From contig CACXFV010000100.1 of the NCBI GenBank assembly GCA_902767015.1, positions 1-37,312 on the forward strand: a DNA stretch of 37,312 nt, given 5' to 3'. Positions 31,451 to 37,312 of this stretch are shown here, piece by piece. Position 1 is the stretch's first letter. Every line of letters starts with the position of its first letter. The notes beneath the pieces are model-generated. The model worked only from the letters and a program-made list of their open reading frames with translations. It had not been told where the DNA came from and searched no databases. The stretch comes from an uncultured Lachnospiraceae bacterium (GTDB taxonomy: Bacteria; Bacillota; Clostridia; Lachnospirales; Lachnospiraceae). A program made the position numbers and the translations under genes.

Positions 31451-32572
31451 ATGAGTATATCAATGAATACACAATCAAACTATCATACAGGAAAGACTGC
31501 TTATCCGATGGGTGACGGAGTGAAAGAGCAAGGATTTTATGGCAGCAGCAGTAAGACAACAGCCAAGTCTGATGAGATGAAGAGGTTGTTAAAAAATCTT
31601 GATAGGAAAACCGAGAAGGATGGAAATCCGTATTCGGCTACTTCTGTGTATAAAGAAAAGGGCTTTCTTGATTTATCGGAAAAGACGAATAAGAGCAAGA
31701 GTAAGAGTGCAAAAGAAAAAACAAACTATCATTACAAGGATGTTTCTAACAAAATCAGGAGAGCCAAGACGGTACTGAGTGCCGGTCAGGCGGTTATTTC
31801 TGCGAAGCGTAAGGTGGTTGAGATCAGACGGAAGATAGCGGGAGGAAAGGGCGACAGTGAAGAATTACAGTTGGCGTTGAATCATGCGAAGCGAATGGAG
31901 ATGGCAGCGAGAAAGAAGAAGCACCATCTGGAGCTGGAGGAGATGGTGGAGGCAACGAGAGTGCGTGATGAGCAGCTAGAACGCATGGAGGAACATAGTT
32001 CAGGGGAAGAAAACAGAGAGATTGATGCGGCTCAGGAGAATGTTGAAGCGAAGGAAGATGCTATTTTTGAAGAACGTCAGAATATGGCAGAGGGGCTTGA
32101 GGAGACTGTGAAGGAAGAACTGGCAGAGAAAATGGCAGAACAGATGTCAGAGAATATGGCGGCAGACAGTCTCTCGCAGGCGGATACAATGATGGCAGAA
32201 CTAAATAAGATGACTGCGGATTTTGGAGAGGAAGAATTGAAAGAACTGGAAGAAGAGATGGAGCAGTTAGAAAATCTTGAAGTTGTCAATCCGCATATGA
32301 ATGAAGAAGATTTAAAAAAATTAAAGCTCAAGCACAGAAACGCAGAAAATAAAGCATTGGCGAAGGCAGACATGGAGTATTTAAAAGGAATGATAAAGCA
32401 TACACTTCAAAAGGGGAATCCCATAGCAGGTTTTTCGGGAAATAGAGCTTTTCAAGGAAACAGCAGCTTTACAGGAGGCGCCTCTGTGCCTGTTGCGATG
32501 GTAGATGTAAGTGTGACAGGAGCAGCTGCCATGCCGGAGGGAGAGGGAGCAGTCGTTGATCTGCAGTTGTAG
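31451..32572 (+). CDS. Hypothetical coiled-coil protein
   Basis: The 373-residue, highly charged protein has no membrane helix or signal peptide. Residues 1-90 are Ser/Lys/Asn-rich. Residues about 95-290 are helical, with long runs of Glu, Lys, Arg and Met (for example LAEKMAEQMSENMAADSLSQ, EELKELEEEMEQLENLE), a likely extended coiled coil. The last 55 residues are Gly/Ser/Ala-rich and end in hydrophobic residues (VDLQL). I recognise no family. The ATG at 31451 is chosen; an in-frame ATG at 31430 exists and neither has a strong ribosome site (GATATGGAGATGA lies between them). Structural or scaffolding roles are possible but not shown. Confidence 0.7.
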   Translation: MSISMNTQSNYHTGKTAYPMGDGVKEQGFYGSSSKTTAKSDEMKRLLKNLDRKTEKDGNPYSATSVYKEKGFLDLSEKTNKSKSKSAKEKTNYHYKDVSNKIRRAKTVLSAGQAVISAKRKVVEIRRKIAGGKGDSEELQLALNHAKRMEMAARKKKHHLELEEMVEATRVRDEQLERMEEHSSGEENREIDAAQENVEAKEDAIFEERQNMAEGLEETVKEELAEKMAEQMSENMAADSLSQADTMMAELNKMTADFGEEELKELEEEMEQLENLEVVNPHMNEEDLKKLKLKHRNAENKALAKADMEYLKGMIKHTLQKGNPIAGFSGNRAFQGNSSFTGGASVPVAMVDVSVTGAAAMPEGEGAVVDLQL

Positions 32573-32594
32573 CTGTTATTTTTGTTGTTTTTTA

Positions 32595-32623
32595 TTGATT
32601 TTATTTTATTCATAAGGTATAAT
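32595..32623 (+). promoter_or_regulatory. Promoter of pckA
   Basis: TTGATT (32595-32600), 17 bases, TATAAT (32618-32623) is a near-consensus sigma-A promoter. The leader of about 93 bases contains an imperfect dyad, CCTGACATGTTCAGG (32666-32680), that could be an operator. Confidence 0.6.
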
Positions 32624-32723
32624 GAGATTGTTGTGAAATATTTATCAAGGTGTATTATCATAAGTCCTGACATGTTCAGGCAGATATCATGTTATATAAT
32701 TTTAAAGAAAAGAGGTTTAAGTA

Positions 32724-34337
32724 ATGGCAACAGTTGATTTGGAAAAGTACGGTATTACCGGAACAACAGAGATGGTTTATAATCCTTCTTATGAGTTATT
32801 ATTTGAGGAAGAGACAAGAACTGATTTAGAGGGATATGAGAAAGGTCAGGTAAGTGAACTTGATGCAGTGAATGTAATGACAGGAGTATACACAGGTCGT
32901 TCTCCTAAGGATAAGTTTATTGTAATGGATGAAAATTCTCAGGACACTGTATGGTGGACATCAGAAGAATATAAGAATGATAACCATCCTGCTACCGAGG
33001 AAGCATGGGCAGCATTAAAGGATATCGCAATCAAAGAGCTTTCTAATAAGAGACTTTTTGTGGTAGATGCTTTCTGTGGAGCTAATAAAGATACAAGAAT
33101 GGCAGTTCGTTTTATTGTTGAAGTGGCATGGCAGGCTCATTTTGTTAAGAATATGTTCATACAGCCGACAGAGGAAGAACTGGCTGAATTTGAGCCGGAT
33201 TTTATTGTTTACAATGCATCTAAGGCAAAGGTTGAGAACTATAAGGAATTAGGACTCAATTCAGAGACAGCGGTGGCATTTAACATTACAAGCCGTGAGC
33301 AGGTTATCATCAACACATGGTATGGTGGAGAGATGAAGAAGGGTATGTTCTCTATGATGAACTATTATCTGCCGCTTAAGGGAATAGCATCTATGCACTG
33401 TTCAGCAAACACAGATATGGAAGGAAAGAATACGGCAATCTTCTTTGGTCTTTCCGGAACAGGTAAGACTACACTTTCCACAGATCCGAAGAGACTGCTC
33501 ATTGGTGATGATGAGCATGGCTGGGATGACAACGGTGTATTCAACTTTGAGGGTGGCTGCTATGCGAAGGTAATCAATCTGGATAAGGAATCGGAGCCGG
33601 ATATCTATAATGCCATCAGAAGAGATGCCCTCCTTGAGAACGTAACTTTGGATGCAGACGGTAAGATTGATTTTGCTGATAAGAGTGTTACAGAGAATAC
33701 ACGTGTTTCTTATCCGATTAATCATATCGAGAACATTGTTCAGAAGGTGAATCCTGTATCAGCAGGTCCGGATGCGCAGAATGTTATCTTCCTTTCAGCA
33801 GATGCGTTTGGCGTACTTCCACCGGTTTCAGTGTTGACACCGGAACAGACAAAGTACTATTTCCTTTCAGGATTTACGGCTAAGCTGGCTGGTACAGAGC
33901 GCGGCATTACAGAGCCTACTCCTACATTCTCAGCTTGCTTTGGTCAGGCATTCCTTGAGCTTCATCCAACAAAGTATGCAGAAGAGCTCGTTAAGAAGAT
34001 GGAGAAGAGCGGTGCCAAGGCATATCTTGTGAATACAGGATGGAATGGCACAGGTAAGAGAATTACCATTAAAGATACCCGTGGTATTATTGATGCGATT
34101 CTTAACGGAGACATCAAGAATGCACCTACCAAGAAGATACCAATCTTCGACTTTGAGGTTCCTACAGAGCTCCCAGGTGTTGACACAGGCATTCTTGATC
34201 CTAGAGATACATACGTAGATGCTGCTGAGTGGGAGACAAAGGCAAAAGACTTGGCAGAGAGATTTATTAAGAACTTCAAGAAATATGAAGGAAATGAGGC
34301 TGGTAAGGCATTAGTAGCAGCCGGACCGCAGTTATAA
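32724..34337 (+). CDS. pckA: Phosphoenolpyruvate carboxykinase (ATP)
   Basis: The 537-residue enzyme is full length. It interconverts oxaloacetate and phosphoenolpyruvate with ATP/ADP; in gut anaerobes it often runs in the carboxylating direction, a use that is only inferred here. Visible motifs are [12 protein letters not shown] near residue 52, the kinase-1a P-loop GLSGTGKTT at 242-250, and the metal-binding LIGDDEHGW and [11 protein letters not shown]. The C-terminal region contains [18 protein letters not shown] before ATG 32724 supports the start. It is monocistronic, with a near-consensus promoter and a strong terminator. Confidence 0.97.
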   Translation: MATVDLEKYGITGTTEMVYNPSYELLFEEETRTDLEGYEKGQVSELDAVNVMTGVYTGRSPKDKFIVMDENSQDTVWWTSEEYKNDNHPATEEAWAALKDIAIKELSNKRLFVVDAFCGANKDTRMAVRFIVEVAWQAHFVKNMFIQPTEEELAEFEPDFIVYNASKAKVENYKELGLNSETAVAFNITSREQVIINTWYGGEMKKGMFSMMNYYLPLKGIASMHCSANTDMEGKNTAIFFGLSGTGKTTLSTDPKRLLIGDDEHGWDDNGVFNFEGGCYAKVINLDKESEPDIYNAIRRDALLENVTLDADGKIDFADKSVTENTRVSYPINHIENIVQKVNPVSAGPDAQNVIFLSADAFGVLPPVSVLTPEQTKYYFLSGFTAKLAGTERGITEPTPTFSACFGQAFLELHPTKYAEELVKKMEKSGAKAYLVNTGWNGTGKRITIKDTRGIIDAILNGDIKNAPTKKIPIFDFEVPTELPGVDTGILDPRDTYVDAAEWETKAKDLAERFIKNFKKYEGNEAGKALVAAGPQL

Positions 34338-34444
34338 TAGATAACGATAATCATTTTTTGACAAATATATTATGACAAATATGTTTTGATTGATTTCGAA
34401 TATAACATATTTGAAATAAGATTACCGTAAATACGATTAATATG

Positions 34445-34480
34445 AAAAAGAACCTCTTTTGCAATGGGAGGTTCTTTTTT
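34445..34480. terminator. Bidirectional terminator between pckA and the methyltransferase gene
   Basis: AAAAAGAACCTC (34445-34456) pairs with GAGGTTCTTTTT (34468-34479). It has an A run on the left and a T run on the right, so it works on both strands between convergent genes. Confidence 0.92.
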
Positions 34481-34485
34481 TGAAA

Positions 34486-35355
34486 CTAATTTTTCTGCCA
34501 TCTTCCGCTGGCGCCGCAAGGAAGTACTAATCCGTTAGAAGAGACAGGCAGTCCTATCTCATCGGAGGTGACACTGCCGCCAAATTTTGTGCAGATTTCT
34601 GTCTCAATCATGTAAGTCAGTACAGCAGGTGCAAGCCCTGTGGTATACGAATTGATTAAGAAAAAGAGGGCATCTTCGGCGAGAATCTGTGTACAAAGTT
34701 GAATAAAGGAATGGATAGAAGTTTCTATTTTCCAAATCTCACCTTTGGGACCTCTGCCGTAAGATGGCGGATCCATGATAATGGCATCATACCGGTTGCC
34801 GCGACGGATTTCGCGCTCAACAAACTTGACACAATCGTCTACCAGCCAACGAATCGGAGCATCTCCTAAACCGGAGGAAATGGCATTTTCTTTTGCCCAT
34901 GCCACCATTCCCTTGGAGGCATCAACATGTGTGACAGAAGCACCGGCAGCAGCACATGCCAGAGTGGCACCCCCGGTGTAAGCAAACAGATTCAATACCT
35001 TTACCGGTCGTTGTTGCTTTTTGATAAGCTCTGTAAACCAATCCCAGTTGGTGGCCTGTTCAGGAAATAGACCGGTATGTTTAAAACTAAAGGGTTTTAA
35101 CTGAAAAGTAAGGTTCAGAGGTTCGTAGCCAATTGTCCATTGATGAGGAAGATTAAAGAACTCCCATTCGCCGCCGCCCTTACTGCTTCGGTGATAGTGT
35201 CCGTTCATTTTCTGCCAGCCAACAGCTTTCTTAGGGGTATTCCAGATAATCTGGGGATCAGGTCGCACAAGGGTATATTTCCCCCAACGCTCCAGTTTTT
35301 CGCTCCCTGAACAATCTATGACTTCATAATCTTTCCATTTGTCTGCAATCCACAT
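34486..35355 (-). CDS. Class I SAM-dependent methyltransferase, rRNA (RlmI-like) type
   Basis: The 289-residue protein has a Rossmann methyltransferase domain (about 110-260). The SAM-binding motif I is VLNLFAYTGGATLACAAAGA, then VTHVDASKGMVAWAKEN (motif II), and the catalytic motif IV is IIMDPPSYGRG. The DPPSY signature and the FAYTGG loop are typical of COG1092-type 23S rRNA cytosine-C5 methyltransferases, but the usual N-terminal PUA domain is absent and replaced by about 100 residues of unassigned sequence (KLERWGKYTLVRPDPQ). The substrate is therefore uncertain. It is likely monocistronic, with an AAGGAA site before the ATG at 35355. Confidence 0.85.
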   Translation of the reverse strand: MWIADKWKDYEVIDCSGSEKLERWGKYTLVRPDPQIIWNTPKKAVGWQKMNGHYHRSSKGGGEWEFFNLPHQWTIGYEPLNLTFQLKPFSFKHTGLFPEQATNWDWFTELIKKQQRPVKVLNLFAYTGGATLACAAAGASVTHVDASKGMVAWAKENAISSGLGDAPIRWLVDDCVKFVEREIRRGNRYDAIIMDPPSYGRGPKGEIWKIETSIHSFIQLCTQILAEDALFFLINSYTTGLAPAVLTYMIETEICTKFGGSVTSDEIGLPVSSNGLVLPCGASGRWQKN

Positions 35356-35471
35356 ATCAATAAATTCCTTTACGCTACTTTACTTTATTTTGTTATTACA
35401 GTATACTATATTATATGTTTTTAGCGAAAAAGTAAAGGAAATTATTGTCGGAATGGAGTAGTGTCGGTAAT

Positions 35472-36935
35472 ATGAAAGATAGCGATAGGGAAGTGTCAGA
35501 AGAGTATGAACAGTACGAAGAAGATTGCGATGATATATCGCCAAAAGCGGCTAAAGGATTAAAAATAGGATGGGCGCTGATAACAGTGTTCTGTATCATT
35601 GGAATACTCTGTCTGGGAGGAAAGCTGTACAGCGAGGTTAGAAAACAACAGACCGGTCACAAGGCAGGTAAGGCCTATCTGGATAAAATGACAAAACAGG
35701 CAAAGAATTATTACGAAGACAAGTACCACAAGGAGGCCGTTGTGACAGAGAATGGCTATCTGAGGGTGCAGGGGATGTCGGAAGAAGAATTGTCGGATAT
35801 CTATGTGGTATTGGAAGGCGGAACAACAGTCATTTACCGCGAGGACAAAAAGCAGTTTTTGGACGATGAACAGGCAGGGGTGATTGAGGACAAGATTAAC
35901 GAAAACGTGCTTAAAAATCTGCTTCATGAGGCTGTGAAAGAGAGTGGCTTTATGGCACAGGATATCATCGTGGAACGGGGAGAGACAAATTTATTTGGTG
36001 TGGGTACCAATATAGCAGGTCATTTCTTTCATGACTATTATGAAGGAGAAGTGATGGAATATTTAAAAAATGAACCGGTAACCTTAACGGGGGTACAAGT
36101 TTATATTCTTTGTGAAAAAAATGCAGAGAGAGAGCTAATGATAGCGTGCCTGCAGGATAAGATGCGAGAAGCTTTTTTGGGATTTACTGACAGTGAGATA
36201 GAGATTTGTTTTTTGAGTGAGAATTGTTATCAGCAATATCTGGATCAGCAATACCGCAAACCGGATGTGGGTATGGAGGAGTGTTATGCCTCTTATGTGA
36301 TGGGAAAACAGGAGAAAACCTATATCCAGCATTATATTAAGGTGGCAGATGGTATTTATGTGACATCAGCAGAGAGTAATCTTATATTGGAAGAAAAAGA
36401 CATTGTGTTAGAAAAAGAGAACGAGGTCAGCGACAAGCAGATAAATGAACTGCTTTTGAATAATCACGAAAAGAAATATAGAGAAAAGGGTAAAGCAGCC
36501 GTTGCCTATAGCCAGATGATTGTGAGAACACCGGTATATAGGATTCGATATTCGGAAAGAATAGAATCCTATTTACAACAAAAGACCTATCATGAAATAG
36601 CGGTGTACATTAAATTCGTGCCGGAGGAGGCAGGAATAGAGAAGCCGTTAAAGCAGGAAATTGATGATGAAATTGTGAAATTGTCAGAGACCACACAAGC
36701 TGTGAGAGAAAGGTTAGAAACTATCATGGAAACAGGAAAAGAAGCAGCGGACGATGACAAGAAAGAGTTGTGGCAGCGCTGTAGATTGTATTATTTTAAT
36801 CCTGAGAAGGATGACAGGTGTAAGGACCTGGCAGCGGACCTGTCAGACGCAGAGAGACTGATTATTAAGGAAGGCTTAACGACTGATTGCTTTGGAGGAT
36901 ACGAGATATTGTGTCGGGATATTGAGAATAATTAA
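35472..36935 (+). CDS. Hypothetical single-pass membrane protein
   Basis: The protein has 487 residues. The N-terminal 32 residues are acidic (SEEYEQYEEDCDD), followed by one membrane helix (about 34-53, WALITVFCIIGILCLGG). The remaining 430 residues are probably outside the cell, mixed alpha/beta and rich in Glu and Lys, with no family I recognise. The extracellular part may contain two related halves (a YxxxxGKAAV-like segment and repeated VYI-type strands), but I cannot confirm this. The reading frame is open from 35445 without an ATG; ATG 35472 is the first good start, with a weak upstream GGAG. It is the last gene before the ribosomal-protein operon. Confidence 0.68.
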   Translation: MKDSDREVSEEYEQYEEDCDDISPKAAKGLKIGWALITVFCIIGILCLGGKLYSEVRKQQTGHKAGKAYLDKMTKQAKNYYEDKYHKEAVVTENGYLRVQGMSEEELSDIYVVLEGGTTVIYREDKKQFLDDEQAGVIEDKINENVLKNLLHEAVKESGFMAQDIIVERGETNLFGVGTNIAGHFFHDYYEGEVMEYLKNEPVTLTGVQVYILCEKNAERELMIACLQDKMREAFLGFTDSEIEICFLSENCYQQYLDQQYRKPDVGMEECYASYVMGKQEKTYIQHYIKVADGIYVTSAESNLILEEKDIVLEKENEVSDKQINELLLNNHEKKYREKGKAAVAYSQMIVRTPVYRIRYSERIESYLQQKTYHEIAVYIKFVPEEAGIEKPLKQEIDDEIVKLSETTQAVRERLETIMETGKEAADDDKKELWQRCRLYYFNPEKDDRCKDLAADLSDAERLIIKEGLTTDCFGGYEILCRDIENN

Positions 36936-37010
36936 TAAACTTTAAAGTCTTTTTTGAAAACAGTTTGGAGGAGCCAATTCCTATGTTTTTGAAAAAAAAC
37001 AAAAAAGTGC

Positions 37011-37039
37011 TTGCAATTTATGGATTTATCCAGTATATT
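37011..37039 (+). promoter_or_regulatory. Promoter of the S10 ribosomal-protein operon
   Basis: TTGCAA (37011-37016), 17 bases, TATATT (37034-37039). Transcription should start near 37046, leaving a leader of about 240 bases before rpsJ. Confidence 0.6.
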
Positions 37040-37045
37040 AGTATG

Positions 37046-37286
37046 TGCTGTGACATTGATAGCGATGAAACGTGAGGTTGCTGCCTGGGAATGGCAGGTT
37101 TTCCGCGGAGCGAATGTCAAGTTAGGAAACTGACGGCAAGTCACTGTACAAGATAATTGTCCATTCAATATGGAAACAACGTGTTAGTGGAATTTTGAGA
37201 TTGATTAAGAGGACACACACGGATATGTGTACAGTCACCGCTTGTCGTACTGATTTTCAAAGTACGAAAAGGAGGCGACTTTTTTT
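37046..37286 (+). promoter_or_regulatory. Structured leader of the rpsJ operon, candidate autoregulatory element
   Basis: A small hairpin CTGCC/GGCAG is at 37081-37097. A long-range stem pairs ACGGCAAG (37133-37140) with CTTGTCGT (37241-37248, one G-T), and ACTGTAC (37143-37149) with GTACAGT (37229-37235). ACACA/TGTGT (about 37214-37230) can form a local hairpin that competes with part of it. TCGTAC (37245-37250) can instead pair with GTACGA (37262-37267), directly before the ribosome site GGAGG (37271-37275); the two structures are mutually exclusive. S10-operon leaders are known targets of ribosomal-protein feedback (L4 in E. coli). I cannot name the protein here. The rest of the gap (36936-37010) shows nothing clear. 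Confidence 0.55.
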
Positions 37287-37312
37287 ATGGCAAGTCAAGT
37301 AATGAGAATCAC
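37287..37312 (+). CDS. rpsJ: 30S ribosomal protein S10 (start only, cut by window end)
   Basis: Only eight codons are present, reading MASQVMRI, the start I associate with Lachnospiraceae S10 (followed there by TLKAYDH). GGAGG (37271-37275) lies 11 bases upstream, across a T7 run. The structured leader and strong promoter fit the first gene of the S10-spc ribosomal operon. The call depends on the short N-terminus plus context. Confidence 0.75.

Noticed and set aside
36983-37075. A 30-codon frame beginning MFLKKNKKVLAIYG, preceded by GGAGGAG
   Set aside because: It overlaps the rpsJ promoter, has no recognisable product and ends quickly. It could only join the neighbouring frame by a frameshift that I cannot support.
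37020-37133. A 37-codon frame (starting MDLSSILVC) in the rpsJ leader that could be a leader peptide overlapping the regulatory stem
   Set aside because: The best promoter (37011-37039) would start transcription near 37046, after this ATG, and there is no ribosome site. The shorter in-frame ATG at 37065 also lacks one.

Overview
The window looks like chromosome of a low-to-moderate-GC, Gram-positive, anaerobic Clostridia bacterium, most likely Lachnospiraceae. The signs are strong AGGAGG-type ribosome sites, an alpha/beta-type spore protein, MecA, DegV, ATP-dependent PEP carboxykinase, DUF4317 and TIGR01440 proteins, and an rpsJ start (MASQVMRI) of the type I associate with that family. The genus cannot be fixed from sequence reading alone. 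I saw no phage, insertion sequence, tRNA, rRNA or CRISPR array.

Layout. (1) 204-5880: an EamA transporter and an OmpR-type response regulator, a strong terminator, then an ABC-2 exporter (one ATPase, two paralogous permeases) and a small histidine kinase. This resembles an envelope-stress or antimicrobial-peptide sensing and efflux module. (2) 6133-18323: six consecutive large secreted proteins built from cohesin and dockerin modules. They are a BspA-type LRR protein with a dockerin, a cohesin plus dockerin adaptor, a cohesin protein with a sortase-type tail, a cohesin protein with a C-terminal membrane anchor, a beta-helix-like protein with a dockerin, and a transglutaminase-like plus beta-helix protein with a dockerin. 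None shows a glycoside hydrolase or a recognised carbohydrate-binding domain. (3) 18425-26971: mostly housekeeping or conserved genes (DUF4317, MraY-like transferase, TIGR01440, SASP, MecA, DegV, a 93-aa protein, Mrp ATPase, signal peptidase I, an unknown membrane protein). (4) 27194-29185: a lipoprotein of the Cthe_2159 beta-helix type. (5) 29273-37312: purA, a small membrane protein, a coiled-coil protein, pckA, an rRNA-methyltransferase-like gene, an unknown single-pass protein, and the start of the S10 ribosomal operon behind a structured leader.

The most notable content is region 2. It has the parts list of a complete self-assembling surface complex: four dockerins, three cohesins, two different anchors and one adaptor carrying both modules. 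Its cargo suggests adhesion or protein and peptide processing rather than plant-fibre degradation. Two dockerin sequence classes (KYLAGY-type on the cargo, QYDAGL-type on the adaptor) and two cohesin classes suggest two-tier assembly like that of cellulosomes. This is inference from sequence and needs binding data. Several genes in and around the cluster have TTGCAA-17-bp -10 promoters, and a perfect 16-bp palindrome lies upstream of the first gene.
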